Source: CAAFZY01 sp964410325
GTDB lineage: Bacteria; Pseudomonadota; Alphaproteobacteria; RF32; CAG-239
Assembly: GCA_964410325.1 (NCBI GenBank)
Contig: CAYPFN010000011.1
Span: 1-61,252, forward strand
Direction of reading: 5' to 3'
Length of the DNA: 61,252 bases
Positions 25,381 through 34,621 of the stretch are shown piece after piece. The number at the start of each line of letters is the position of its first letter. Positions within the stretch are counted from its first letter, which is position 1. The position numbers were made by a program, and so were the translations under genes. The notes beneath the pieces were generated by a model, which did no database searches, was not told the DNA's origin, and worked only from the letters and a program-made list of their open reading frames with translations.

Positions 25381-26273
25381 TGACAGATATTAAAACAGTT
25401 TTAAAAGAATACGCCGTTCGGTTTAATTCGGAAATAATCAGCATGTTTGATGGTGCTACCGGTCCGGAAGCACGCGTAGTTGAGGCTATGAAATATTCGG
25501 TAATGAATGGTGGCAAACGCCTGCGTCCGTATTTGGTTTATGAAACAGCTGGTTTATTTGGCGCGGATTTTTCCCAGTCGTTTAAGGCGGCGGCATCTTT
25601 GGAAATTCTGCATTCTTACTCTTTAATACATGATGATCTGCCAGCAATGGATAACGATGATCTGCGCCGCGGCAAACCAACCTGCCATAAGCAGTTTGAT
25701 GAAGCGACGGCAATTTTGGCCGGTGACGGATTACTGACTTATGCTTTTGAAATTCTGGCGACGTCTGATTATCCTGCAGACATCAAAATTGAGTTGATAC
25801 GCCTGCTCTCACAAGGCGCCGGTGCATTTAAAGGTATGGTTGCCGGACAAATGCTTGATTTATATGCTGAAAAGATTTCTAATCCGGAAAATCCGCTGGC
25901 AATTATCAGTCATATTGAAGAAATGAAAACTGGCTGTCTGTTGAGTTATGCCTGTTTGGCTGGTGCAGTTATCGGCGGTGCGGATGAAACGCGACGGCAG
26001 ATATTGTTGGATTATTCTCGCAAAATTGGTATAGCTTTTCAGATTGCTGATGATATTTTAGATGCGGAAGGCGATCCTAAACTTGTCGGCAAAACCTTAA
26101 AGAAAGATAAAGCCCAAAACAAACTGACGTTTGTCAGCTGTTACGGCGTGGAAAAAGCCCGCCGCATATCCGTTGATTTAATAAACGAAGCAATTGAAAT
26201 TATATCATTTTTTGGCTCTAAAGGTCATAACTTGCAAGCGTTGGCAAAATTCATCATTGAACGTAATTTTTAA
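25380..26273 (+). CDS. ispA: Farnesyl diphosphate synthase (polyprenyl synthetase)
   Basis: A 297-residue trans-prenyltransferase that condenses isopentenyl diphosphate with dimethylallyl/geranyl diphosphate to farnesyl diphosphate, the precursor of undecaprenyl phosphate and quinones. The first Asp-rich motif is DDLPAMDND (near 83) and the second is DDILD (near 224), with GGKRLRPYL near the start and a QMLDLYAE helix. Length fits IspA. It starts inside the stop of xseB. The usual partner dxs is not adjacent in this window. Confidence 0.94.
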   Translation: MTDIKTVLKEYAVRFNSEIISMFDGATGPEARVVEAMKYSVMNGGKRLRPYLVYETAGLFGADFSQSFKAAASLEILHSYSLIHDDLPAMDNDDLRRGKPTCHKQFDEATAILAGDGLLTYAFEILATSDYPADIKIELIRLLSQGAGAFKGMVAGQMLDLYAEKISNPENPLAIISHIEEMKTGCLLSYACLAGAVIGGADETRRQILLDYSRKIGIAFQIADDILDAEGDPKLVGKTLKKDKAQNKLTFVSCYGVEKARRISVDLINEAIEIISFFGSKGHNLQALAKFIIERNF

Positions 26274-26375
26274 CATACTGATTGTTACATTTTTGTTACA
26301 GTTTCATGTTGCAATCATTCATAATTTATGATATATTTAAACCATATTATAATTATGGGTGAAAGGAGGGATCCG

Positions 26376-26765
26376 ATGATGAATACGCAGAACAAAACTT
26401 TCGGGCAACAGTTTTTGGAAGTACTGAATGTGGCCAAAAACGATAAGTCAAAAATGTTTATGCTCCTACGTTCAACATTGGAAAAAATTAATCCGTTTCC
26501 ATCAGAAAAAGTAAATTTCTCCACAGTCATTAATCAGGTAACAAATTTGGAAAGCATTGCCACGATGAAAGCAGCCAAAGCAGGGTTTAATGCCCGTCAT
26601 GGCGCTTATATGTTTGCGGAAGATTATATTTACTTATCGGCTAAAGTGTATAAAGATTTAGGCATGGGAGATATAAAGGCTTTCAAACGTGATTTTTCCG
26701 CGTTCATACAAGGAGAAGAAAAGCCTGTCAAACTTAACCTTAATGAAGCGGTTCGCGCAGGTTAA
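26376..26765 (+). CDS. Hypothetical protein
   Basis: A 129-residue soluble protein from the ATG at 26376 (MMNTQNKTFGQQFLEVLNVA); the strong ribosome binding site AAAGGAGGGATCCG fixes this start over an upstream ATG at 26328. It is mostly helical, with KAAKAGFNARHGAYMFAEDY in the centre. No known domain, signal peptide or membrane segment is seen. Helical content and length recall phasin-like or small regulatory proteins, but this is only an impression. The strong ribosome binding site suggests high expression. A terminator follows at once. Confidence 0.65.
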   Translation: MMNTQNKTFGQQFLEVLNVAKNDKSKMFMLLRSTLEKINPFPSEKVNFSTVINQVTNLESIATMKAAKAGFNARHGAYMFAEDYIYLSAKVYKDLGMGDIKAFKRDFSAFIQGEEKPVKLNLNEAVRAG

Positions 26766-26790
26766 ATAAATCTTAAATTTCATTTTCTAA

Positions 26791-26820
26791 AATCTCCGAG
26801 AAAGAACCTCGGAGATTTTT
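26791..26820 (+). terminator. Hairpin terminator that contains the anmK ribosome binding site
   Basis: AATCTCCGAG (26791-26800) pairs perfectly with CTCGGAGATT (26808-26817), followed by T. The GGAG in the 3' arm lies about 7 bases before the anmK ATG at 26822 and is the only Shine-Dalgarno candidate for that gene. Confidence 0.85.
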
Positions 26821-26821
26821 T

Positions 26822-28117
26822 ATGCAGTATATCGGAGTAATGACCGGCAATTCTCTGGATGCCGCGGATATTGTGTTAAGTGATTTTTCGGATAATTCCA
26901 TTCATGATATTGCCACTTATACTAAACCATGCCCGCCAGAACTGCGCGAAAGGATTCGCCGTCTGCGCCACCGTGTAAAAGAAGTTGGTTCAGATATGAG
27001 AATTCTGCAAAACGATGCGGATTTTATCAATATCATCAACCTTTATACGGAGTTTGTTGCCGAAGCCGTTAATCAGTTTATATTAGCCAGCGCGATTTCA
27101 TTATCTCAGGTGCGAGCTATCGGATTCCATGGTCAGACGCTTGACCACTGTCCGCCCTCTGTGTCCGGAGATGAAAAACCATATACTTTACAAATCGGCA
27201 ATGCTCAACTTTTGGCTGATTTAACCGGATTACCAGTTGTGTTTGATTTTCGTTCCGATGATATTTTTGCCGGTGGCGAAGGCGCACCCTTAGCGCCGAT
27301 ACACAATTGGCATTTGGCGGATTCGTTGTCCGTCTCTGCCGAACAAACCATAGCTTTTTGCAATGCCGGAAATACGGCTAACATTGCTTTAATAAATAAA
27401 AAAAACAAACAAGTTTTGGGGTGGGATGTCGGTCCGTGCAACCATTTTCCAGATATGCTTGCCCGCCGGTTTTGGCATACGGATTGCGATTATGACGGCA
27501 AATTAGGCCAGACGGGAAAAATCAACCAAAATATTGTTCAGGCGTTGTATGAATTTTCGGCCGTTGATGGTCGTGGGAATAATTTTTATGAATTATCACC
27601 GCCAAAGTCTTCCGATCCGCAATGGTATAGTCTGCCGCCTTTATTATCAGCACATAATCTTCCTGAAGATATTTTGCGCAGCGCAGAATATTTCAGTGCC
27701 TACAATCTGGTTTTGAGTTTCCGGTTTATCCCGGAAAATATGACGATGCCTGAACAGATTCTGTTATTTGGCGGCGGCTGGAAAAATCCATTGCTGCGGG
27801 AAGATTTCAAATATATTTTGCAAAAACAAAGTTTACCGGTGGTTCTGGATTCGCATCAGGAAATTTTTACCAGAATTTTCGGCAGATTAAAAAAAATGCC
27901 GCAAGTTGAGTTCAGTGATTATTACGGTATTAACGGCCAATATATGGAAGCGCGCATATTTGCCGACATGGCGCACTGTTATTTTGCTAAAATTCCGTTT
28001 TGCTATCCAGAAATTACTGGTTGCCGTATGCCTGTCGTATGCGGCATATGCTGTCGTCCAGGCGGTAAAGATAAACATTTATGGTCGCGCGCTGCTAAAG
28101 CATGGAAAGAAAAATAA
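26822..28117 (+). CDS. anmK: Anhydro-N-acetylmuramic acid kinase
   Basis: A 431-residue sugar kinase that converts 1,6-anhydro-MurNAc from recycled peptidoglycan into MurNAc-6-phosphate. The N-terminal motif is GVMTGNSLDAAD, a variant of the usual GxMSGTSxDGxD. The central DFRSDDIFAGGEGAPLAP (near 141) with the catalytic Asp region is well kept, as are GNTANIALI and LFGGGWKNP. The length is above that of the E. coli enzyme (369), mainly through insertions in the second lobe and a short basic tail; the C-terminal segment is Cys-rich (CGICCRPGG). nagZ at 36605 acts earlier in the same recycling path. Confidence 0.88.
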   Translation: MQYIGVMTGNSLDAADIVLSDFSDNSIHDIATYTKPCPPELRERIRRLRHRVKEVGSDMRILQNDADFINIINLYTEFVAEAVNQFILASAISLSQVRAIGFHGQTLDHCPPSVSGDEKPYTLQIGNAQLLADLTGLPVVFDFRSDDIFAGGEGAPLAPIHNWHLADSLSVSAEQTIAFCNAGNTANIALINKKNKQVLGWDVGPCNHFPDMLARRFWHTDCDYDGKLGQTGKINQNIVQALYEFSAVDGRGNNFYELSPPKSSDPQWYSLPPLLSAHNLPEDILRSAEYFSAYNLVLSFRFIPENMTMPEQILLFGGGWKNPLLREDFKYILQKQSLPVVLDSHQEIFTRIFGRLKKMPQVEFSDYYGINGQYMEARIFADMAHCYFAKIPFCYPEITGCRMPVVCGICCRPGGKDKHLWSRAAKAWKEK

Positions 28118-28238
28118 AACATAGTTGACAATTTTTATATATAGAAATATTATTACATATAGTTCATGTAATATCTTTATAAATAAATTAAAAAGTTGAT
28201 TTTTAAGTTTATTGATAAATAATATAGTAGGTTTAAAA

Positions 28239-28790
28239 ATGGGGAATAAAAAAATGTTATTAAGTCTTTGTTTATTGTTAAGTTTAATATTCGCAAAATC
28301 CGCTATAGCCAATCCAGCCTGTGCGGTGTGTACGGTGGCGGTAGGTGCTTCTTTGGAAATAGCCCGTAGTCTTGGTGTGGATGATAGTGTTGTCGGCGTT
28401 TGGTCAGGTGCTTTTCTTGTTCTTTTAGGATACTGGATCATCAAATGGCTTGATAAAAAAAACTGGTGGGTTTTCAAATGGCGCAATCCGATAATTTTAA
28501 TTATTTCCGTTTCAATGATTGGTTTTATGTATATCAGTAAATTGCAGTATCATGCCGAAGTTATAGGTGTGTTTTATCTTGATCCATTTTTATTCAGCGT
28601 TTTGGCTGGCGCACTATTAATGATACTTTCCTCAGATTTTTATCAGTGGATGAAAGCTAAAAACGGCGGTCATGCGCACTTTCCGTTTGAAAAGGTCGTG
28701 ATTCCTGTTTTGGCGCTGGCATTGTTGAGTTTGTATTTCAATTTTTACCCGCTGTGTGAGCATGCCGGCAGTGATTTATATAGTTTCTAA
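28239..28790 (+). CDS. Exported-start multi-pass membrane protein with CxxC
   Basis: A 183-residue protein from the ATG at 28239; a TTG at 28212 is the alternative. A signal-like hydrophobic segment (LLSLCLLLSLIFAKSAIA) is followed by NPACAVCTVAV with Cys28 and Cys31, just where the mature protein would start. About four more membrane helices follow (VWSGAFLVLLGYWI, IILIISVSMIGFMY, FLFSVLAGALLMIL, VVIPVLALALLSLY). A CxxC at a membrane surface often binds metal or does thiol exchange. I recall similar uncharacterised proteins in other phyla but cannot name the family. A terminator follows. Confidence 0.65.
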   Translation: MGNKKMLLSLCLLLSLIFAKSAIANPACAVCTVAVGASLEIARSLGVDDSVVGVWSGAFLVLLGYWIIKWLDKKNWWVFKWRNPIILIISVSMIGFMYISKLQYHAEVIGVFYLDPFLFSVLAGALLMILSSDFYQWMKAKNGGHAHFPFEKVVIPVLALALLSLYFNFYPLCEHAGSDLYSF

Positions 28791-28798
28791 AATAAAAA

Positions 28799-28826
28799 AA
28801 ACGCCTCAAAATGAGGCGTTTTTTTG
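28799..28826 (+). terminator. Hairpin terminator
   Basis: AAACGCCTCA and TGAGGCGTTT pair perfectly around AAA, followed by T7. It closes the transcript of the CxxC membrane protein. Confidence 0.9.
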
Positions 28827-29101
28827 AATGTTTATTTAACTTGAATTTATTTAATTGGAACGCGCCGTCTAGTTTCGCTTTGTTAAAACGGGGTGGAAGC
28901 CGTATTCGGCGTAAAGAGGGTTTTGTTATTTGTACAAAAAAAGCATTCTTTTAGCGGATAATATTTTTTAAATAAATTTAAAAATATTTACGACAATTTA
29001 GAAATAAATGTTGATTGGATTGTCCAAAAATTTAGATTGTGTAATTTAATAACTGTTGTCATTATGTAGACAGGAAATTTTAATTATGGAGAAAAGCAAT
29101 T
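28827..29101. other. Upstream region of adhE
   Basis: No coding frame is convincing. A GC-richer island (near 28860-28915, with GGAACGCGCCGTC and AAGCCGTATTCGGCG) contrasts with the AT-rich surroundings and may be a leader or small RNA. GGAGAAAAGCAATT before the adhE ATG is its ribosome binding site. Confidence 0.35.
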
Positions 29102-31720
29102 ATGGCTCAGAAAGAAGCGAATACCGTTGATGAGGCGGCTGAACAGAAATATATGGATGCGTTGGTTGAAAAGGTCAGCCAAGCGCAGAAAAAATTTGCC
29201 GAATACGACCAAGAACAGGTAGATTACATTTTCCGTCGCGTGGCATTGAAAATGAGTTCCTTGCGTATTCCTCTGGCAAAAATGGCAGTGGAAGAAACCG
29301 GTATGGGTGTTGTAGAGGATAAAGTCATTAAAAATCATTTTGCATCAGAGTACATTTACAATAAATTTAAGCACACTAAAACTTGCGGTATTATTGAGGA
29401 GGACAAAGATAATGGTTTGATTAAAATGGCCGAACCGTTGGGCGTAATTGCCGGCGTTGTTCCGACAACAAATCCAACCTCTACAGTGATTTTTAAGACA
29501 TTGATTGCTCTGAAAACGCGCAATGGTATTATTTTTTCGCCACATCCGCGGGCTAAAAAATGTACGGTTGAAACAGCGCGTATTATGTTGGAAGAAGCTG
29601 TTAAAGCTGGTGCACCGAAAGATATTATCGGCTGGATTGATGAACCGACGCTGTTTCGGACACAATATTTAATGCAGCATCCGCAGGTAGATATCATTTT
29701 GGCAACTGGCGGTCCAGGAATGGTTAAATCTGCTTATTCTTCAGGAAAACCGGCTTTGGGCGTTGGCGCAGGCAATACGCCGGCTGTGATTGACGAGAGC
29801 GCAGATATTCAAATGGCGGTTAGCTCGATTTTGATGTCTAAAACTTTTGATAACGGCATGATTTGCGCTTCCGAACAATCCGTTGTCGTTGTTAAGGAAA
29901 TTTACGATGCAGTTAAAGCGGAATTTTTAAAGCGTGGCGCCTACATTCTCTCTGCTAAAGAAAAAGAAAAACTTGCTAAAGTTATTATGATTGATGGCAA
30001 ACTCAATTCTAAAATTGTCGGTCAAAAGGCAGCAACAATTGCGGCTATGGCTGATATTAAAGTGGCGCCAGAAACAAAAGTGCTGATAGCCGAAGTTACG
30101 AAAGTCGGTAAAGAAGAACCGTTTTCGGCTGAAAAACTTTCACCGGTTTTGGCTATGTACAAGGCCGATGATTTTACGAAAGCTATGAAATTTGCCGAAG
30201 CTTTGGTAGCGTTTGGCGGCAACGGACACACATCGGTGTTATATACAAATCCGGCTAATGATGAACGCATTAAAACGTTCGGACACTGTCTGCATACTGG
30301 TCGTGTAATGATTAACTGTCCGTCGTCGCAGGGAGCGATTGGCGATATATACAATTTCAGGCTTGAACCGTCGCTGACTTTAGGCTGTGGTTCCTGGGGC
30401 GGAAATTCAGTTAGTGAAAATGTGGGAGTAAAACATCTGATGAATATTAAAAATGTTGCAAAGAGGGAAGAAAACATGCTGTGGTTTAGAGTTCCGCCAA
30501 AAGTTTATTTTAAGCCAGGAAGTTTGTCTTTTGCCTTAAAAGAACTGGAAGGCAAAAAGCGCGCGTTTATCATTACGGATAAATCGTTATTTGATTTGGG
30601 CTATACTCGGAAAGTTACGGATATTTTAGAGCCTTTGGGTATTCAGTGCCAAATTTTCAGCGATGTCCGTCCGGATCCGGATTTAACTACTATCAACAAA
30701 GCTAAAGGCATGGTTGATACCTTTGCACCGGATGTACTGATTGCTTTGGGTGGCGGTTCTCCGATTGATGCTGCTAAAATTTTGTGGATTATGTATGAGC
30801 ATCCGGAATTGAAGTTTGAAGATTTAGCCATGCGCTTTATGGATATCCGCAAGCGTATTTTTGAATTTCCGCAATTAGGGCAGAAAGCTGAGTTAGTAGC
30901 TATTCCGACCACATCAGGTACAGGTTCGGAAGTAACGCCGTTTTCGATTATTACAGATGATTCAACGGGAATTAAATATGCGATTGCCGACTATGCTTTA
31001 ACACCTTCCATGGCTATCGTTGATACTGATTTGGTCTTGACAATGCCGAAAGGTTTGTGCGCGGCATCGGGTATTGATGTGATGACGCATGCGTTGGAAT
31101 CATATGTTTCTTCAATGGCAACAGAATATACCCGCGGTCTTTCGCTGGAAGCCGGCCGCCTAATTATGAACTACCTGCCAACATCTTACAAAACGGCAGA
31201 TACTTATGCCCGTGAACGTGTGCATCATGCGGCAACCATCGCCGGTATGGCATTTGCCAATGCCTTTTTGGGCGTCTGCCACTCCATGGCGCATAAGTTA
31301 GGCGCAGCTTTCCATATTCCGCACGGCTTTGCCAATGCTTTGCTGATTTCACAAGTCATCCGCTATAATGCTACGGATTGTCCAGTAAAGCAATGCGCTT
31401 TCCCGCAGTATCGCTATCCAAACGCCAAAGCCGCATATGCCGCTTTGGCCGAAGGGTTGGGACTTAAGGGTAAAACTGATGATGAAAAAGTTGACAATCT
31501 GATTAAAGCAATCGAAGGCTTGAAAAAAGAACTCAGTATTCCGCTTTCAATCAAGGAATGGGGAATTTCCAGGGAAGACTTTGCTGAGGCAATGAAAACA
31601 TTGCCAACGCTGGCCTTTGACGATCAATGCACTGGTACCAATCCGCGTTATCCGTTGATTGAAGAGATTGAGCGGCTTTATTGGCTGGCATATGAAGGGA
31701 ACTATAATTTTAATATGTAA
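29102..31720 (+). CDS. adhE: Bifunctional acetaldehyde-CoA/alcohol dehydrogenase
   Basis: An 872-residue fusion that reduces acetyl-CoA to acetaldehyde and then to ethanol with two NADH, forming cytosolic spirosome filaments in other bacteria. The N-terminal aldehyde dehydrogenase half (1 to about 440) has its nucleophilic Cys in GMICASEQS (near 257). The C-terminal iron-dependent alcohol dehydrogenase (about 455-872) has TTSGTGSEVTPF near 603 and metal-binding histidines in SMAHKLGAAFHIPHGFANA. Length matches E. coli AdhE (891). A long leader precedes it and a strong terminator follows, so it is a single-gene unit. It shows that ethanol fermentation balances redox here. Confidence 0.97.
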   Translation: MAQKEANTVDEAAEQKYMDALVEKVSQAQKKFAEYDQEQVDYIFRRVALKMSSLRIPLAKMAVEETGMGVVEDKVIKNHFASEYIYNKFKHTKTCGIIEEDKDNGLIKMAEPLGVIAGVVPTTNPTSTVIFKTLIALKTRNGIIFSPHPRAKKCTVETARIMLEEAVKAGAPKDIIGWIDEPTLFRTQYLMQHPQVDIILATGGPGMVKSAYSSGKPALGVGAGNTPAVIDESADIQMAVSSILMSKTFDNGMICASEQSVVVVKEIYDAVKAEFLKRGAYILSAKEKEKLAKVIMIDGKLNSKIVGQKAATIAAMADIKVAPETKVLIAEVTKVGKEEPFSAEKLSPVLAMYKADDFTKAMKFAEALVAFGGNGHTSVLYTNPANDERIKTFGHCLHTGRVMINCPSSQGAIGDIYNFRLEPSLTLGCGSWGGNSVSENVGVKHLMNIKNVAKREENMLWFRVPPKVYFKPGSLSFALKELEGKKRAFIITDKSLFDLGYTRKVTDILEPLGIQCQIFSDVRPDPDLTTINKAKGMVDTFAPDVLIALGGGSPIDAAKILWIMYEHPELKFEDLAMRFMDIRKRIFEFPQLGQKAELVAIPTTSGTGSEVTPFSIITDDSTGIKYAIADYALTPSMAIVDTDLVLTMPKGLCAASGIDVMTHALESYVSSMATEYTRGLSLEAGRLIMNYLPTSYKTADTYARERVHHAATIAGMAFANAFLGVCHSMAHKLGAAFHIPHGFANALLISQVIRYNATDCPVKQCAFPQYRYPNAKAAYAALAEGLGLKGKTDDEKVDNLIKAIEGLKKELSIPLSIKEWGISREDFAEAMKTLPTLAFDDQCTGTNPRYPLIEEIERLYWLAYEGNYNFNM

Positions 31721-31734
31721 ATGCTATTCGGCAA

Positions 31735-31770
31735 ACATCCCTGAAAAAAGTTTTCAGGGATGTTTTTTTT
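31735..31770 (+). terminator. Terminator of adhE
   Basis: ACATCCCTGAAAA (31735-31747) and TTTTCAGGGATGT (31751-31763) pair perfectly around AAG, followed by T. Confidence 0.92.
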
Positions 31771-31990
31771 TGCATTAAGATTTTAGATGAATCGGGATAG
31801 TGTAATTTTGAATTTTTCAAATGTAGTTAAAAAATCTTAGTCTGGTTAACGGCGAGATAAATATTTCCAAACAAATTCAGGATTCTAAATCAGTTGAGTT
31901 GGCAAATCTTTCTTATTTGCATACATTCTATTTTTTATAAAATATCTGCAAAAGCAACCCACCGGCCAAGCCGGTAGTTTTCTTGTTACT
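31771..31990. other. Intergenic stretch with a short hairpin
   Basis: AT-rich DNA without a gene. ACCGGC-CAA-GCCGGT at 31961-31975 is a compact hairpin followed on the plus strand by AGTTTTC, a possible weak terminator. Confidence 0.45.
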
Positions 31991-32015
31991 AAAAACCCCA
32001 AACCATGGTTTGGGG
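31991..32015 (-). terminator. Terminator of the DUF805-pilin gene
   Basis: A perfect 20-base palindrome (CCCCAAACC/GGTTTGGGG arms, 31996-32015) is followed on the minus strand by five T. It lies 18 bases beyond the stop. Confidence 0.85.
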
Positions 32016-32033
32016 ATAAGAGTCAAAAAAAAC

Positions 32034-33281
32034 TTATTGCAAAATCCACGCTATTTCGCAGCCTCCTTTATCACAAGGATAACATTGCGAGGAGTTTGTT
32101 AGCGCAACGGCTCGTCCTTGATTTTGCCTTATCTGTATGGTATGCAGCTTTTGTAGCCTCCAAGGCGTTTTTAAAATCGTATGGCAAATATCCCGATCAA
32201 TGCCGTCCACAACAATGATGTAAGATTCTAAAAAACCATAAAAACTAACGGGAAGCCCAAAAGCTGAAATAATGCCCATACCATCCAAAACATGCATTTC
32301 CGGCGGAACCAAACGTAAATCAAGTACTGTTTGGTTATTCAGCCAAACATAGGAATTTTCCCTGGCATATACATCATTTATAGCTTGCTGAACGGCAATA
32401 AATTCTTTTTCCGTCTGCAAAGCATTTTGATGCAAACCCTCTTTATAAGTATATTCCATAACAATACCGACAATAGCGCAAAAAACATTCAAAGAAAAAT
32501 AACATATAATCATCCAGAAAGTTGTTTTCTCGGATTTTGGGTTATTAAGAGCGGGAACATCTCCGTATTTATTGGTTTCCTGATTGCCACGCCGGCAGAC
32601 ATAGATTAACCAGCGAATAGCAGCACATATAGAAAAGATAACCAGTGTCAGCAGGAAATAGGGCAAACTAACCAAAAATGCCAGTTTTGCCTGCACATGC
32701 GTAAAGAAAAATACGCCACCGCCAACAATCAATCCAGCAACAGCACCATAGACAACCCAGTTAAATAAACCATTCCATAAATTTTTACCGATATCGTGCA
32801 GTCGGCGGCTTAAGACCGATAATGAAGGGATAATAAACAATAAAGTACACAATATGCCGAGATGATAGAAAAGTGAGAAAAATATTCCTAAAAAGGATAA
32901 CGCTATTGTAATGAAAAAATAAGTCATATTAAATGCAAAATATTCATAACGGGAAGCGCGTCCGGAAAACACAAAATATTTTTTCAGGCATTTCCAAAAA
33001 TTTCTCCAAATGCCAGCTTCTTTAATATCTTCCCCATTCTGAACAACAAGAGTATTTGCTTTGCGTTTGTTTTCTGTGCGGGCAGCCACCGTCTTTTTAG
33101 ATGTTGCTGTTTTTTTGGAAACGTTTTTCTTATTTTTAGCGCTATTTTTTGCGACAGCGACGCTTTTTTTAGCTGTTACTGTTTTTTTCGTTTTATCTGT
33201 TGCTTTTTTTCCTTTGTTTGAATTTGTTTTTTTGCTGGTAATTGTCGTTGCAGAATTTGTTTTTTCAGTTCTGTTTTTCAT
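32034..33281 (-). CDS. DUF805 membrane protein fused to a type IV pilin-like C-terminal domain
   Basis: A 415-residue protein from the ATG at 33281, with AAGGAG 9 bases upstream (33290 is possible). Residues 1-80 are a low-complexity Lys/Thr/Ser/Ala tail. From about 100, FSGRASRYEYF and LSVLSRRLHDIGK mark a DUF805 domain with four membrane helices. From about 250, a hydrophobic helix (MIICYFSLNVFCAIVGIV) leads into a soluble domain whose motifs (AVQQAINDVYARENSYVWLN, LRLVPPEM, VSFYGF) and paired cysteines resemble PilS-type type IVb pilins. DUF805 function is unknown. The pilin-like reading is my inference; if right, the fusion is unusual. Confidence 0.7.
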   Translation of the reverse strand: MKNRTEKTNSATTITSKKTNSNKGKKATDKTKKTVTAKKSVAVAKNSAKNKKNVSKKTATSKKTVAARTENKRKANTLVVQNGEDIKEAGIWRNFWKCLKKYFVFSGRASRYEYFAFNMTYFFITIALSFLGIFFSLFYHLGILCTLLFIIPSLSVLSRRLHDIGKNLWNGLFNWVVYGAVAGLIVGGGVFFFTHVQAKLAFLVSLPYFLLTLVIFSICAAIRWLIYVCRRGNQETNKYGDVPALNNPKSEKTTFWMIICYFSLNVFCAIVGIVMEYTYKEGLHQNALQTEKEFIAVQQAINDVYARENSYVWLNNQTVLDLRLVPPEMHVLDGMGIISAFGLPVSFYGFLESYIIVVDGIDRDICHTILKTPWRLQKLHTIQIRQNQGRAVALTNSSQCYPCDKGGCEIAWILQ

Positions 33282-33318
33282 AATGTTCATCTCCTTGAAA
33301 AATTATGAAATATGTAAG

Positions 33319-33335
33319 CTACATTATGAATGTAG
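33319..33335. promoter_or_regulatory. Inverted repeat upstream of the DUF805-pilin gene
   Basis: CTACAT-TATGA-ATGTAG is a perfect 6-5-6 inverted repeat about 38 bases before the start codon. It could be an operator. Confidence 0.3.
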
Positions 33336-33428
33336 TTATCAAAAAATGCAATTAAAATATTAAATAAACGTATAAAAAATAGCAAAACGGTTTTGTTCGA
33401 CCGTCTGCCGCATAGGGGGAAACTTAAG

Positions 33429-34355
33429 TTAAGTGGTTTGGACGTAATCCTTTAATTTTTGTGCACTAGCGCGCAATAAAGCGTGTTCTTCATCAGATAG
33501 ACGAGGGTAAATAACGCGTTCAATACCGTTTTTATTAATAATTGTCGGCAGTGAAAGACAAATATTTTTAACGCCCTCAACATCTTCATGAAATGAAGAA
33601 ACCGTCAGAATAGCGTTTTCATCCGTGCCGATGGCTTGGCATATACGGGTCAACCCTCCGGCAATGCCGTAAAAAGTAGCACCTTTCCCTTCAATAATTT
33701 TATAAGCGGCATTACGGACATGTTCATCAATTTTAGCTTTAATCTCGGCAGTTATAGGACGGTTAAGGTCGTTGCCAAGTGTGGAGATTGGCAAAGTGCC
33801 GGCATCCCCATTTGACCAAATCAATACTTCGCTATCGCCATGCTCGCCTAAAACATTGGCATGAATTGACTTAGAAGATATGCCTAAATAGTCGCCTAAA
33901 AGCGTACGAAAACGCGAAGTATCAAGAATTGTGCCGCTGCCAAAGACTCTGTTTTTTGGCAGCCCAGAAAGTTTTAGCGTATATTCGGTTAAAATATCAA
34001 CTGGATTTGAGGCAACGATAATAATGGCATTGGGCGCGTTTTCTATAATTTGACGGACAATGCTACCAAAAATGGTAGCGTTACGTTCCATCAAATCTAT
34101 GCGGGTTTCTCCCGGACGTTGATTGGCGCCTGCAGTGATGATGATAACATCGGCATTGTTAATATCCTGATATGTTCCGGCGCGGACTTTGCTGGCATAA
34201 GCAAAAGTTGTGGCATGTGAAATATCCAAAGCCTCCGCTTCTGCTTTTTTTTCATTACTATCAATTAAAATTACCTCACGTGCAACGCCACGCAAGATGA
34301 GAGCAAAGGCTGTGGCGCTGCCAACCTGTCCAGCACCGATAATTCCAATTTTCAT
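33429..34355 (-). CDS. ldh: L-lactate dehydrogenase
   Basis: A 308-residue NAD-dependent 2-hydroxyacid dehydrogenase of the LDH/MDH superfamily, from the ATG at 34355 with AAAGGACAGG upstream. The N-terminal KIGIIGAGQVGSATAF binds NAD. The substrate-specificity loop reads TAGANQRPGETR with Gln79, equivalent to Gln102 of lactate dehydrogenases; malate dehydrogenases have Arg there. The catalytic His is in LGEHGDSE (near 171), and the Arg in NPVDILT-linked segments is conserved. It should reduce pyruvate to L-lactate. With AdhE it supports mixed fermentation. It is encoded alone. Confidence 0.88.
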   Translation of the reverse strand: MKIGIIGAGQVGSATAFALILRGVAREVILIDSNEKKAEAEALDISHATTFAYASKVRAGTYQDINNADVIIITAGANQRPGETRIDLMERNATIFGSIVRQIIENAPNAIIIVASNPVDILTEYTLKLSGLPKNRVFGSGTILDTSRFRTLLGDYLGISSKSIHANVLGEHGDSEVLIWSNGDAGTLPISTLGNDLNRPITAEIKAKIDEHVRNAAYKIIEGKGATFYGIAGGLTRICQAIGTDENAILTVSSFHEDVEGVKNICLSLPTIINKNGIERVIYPRLSDEEHALLRASAQKLKDYVQTT

Positions 34356-34621
34356 TTTCCTGTCCTTTTCCAAACCATTTTATTTATCTATATAAGTATA
34401 ATGATAAACTTTAAAATAACAATTATTTTTATACACTATGTTATAGCAATTTATCACACGTAAAAAACAAGCAAAAACAATAACATATGTTAAACATGAT
34501 GTATTTTTTCACTGTTTTTTAAAAAAAAGCTTGTCAAAGTATGTAAAATTATGCTAACTAGCTAAGCAAGGTTGTTAAAGACCTGAAAATTTGTTTTTAA
34601 TATTTATAGAGGTTTAAATAC

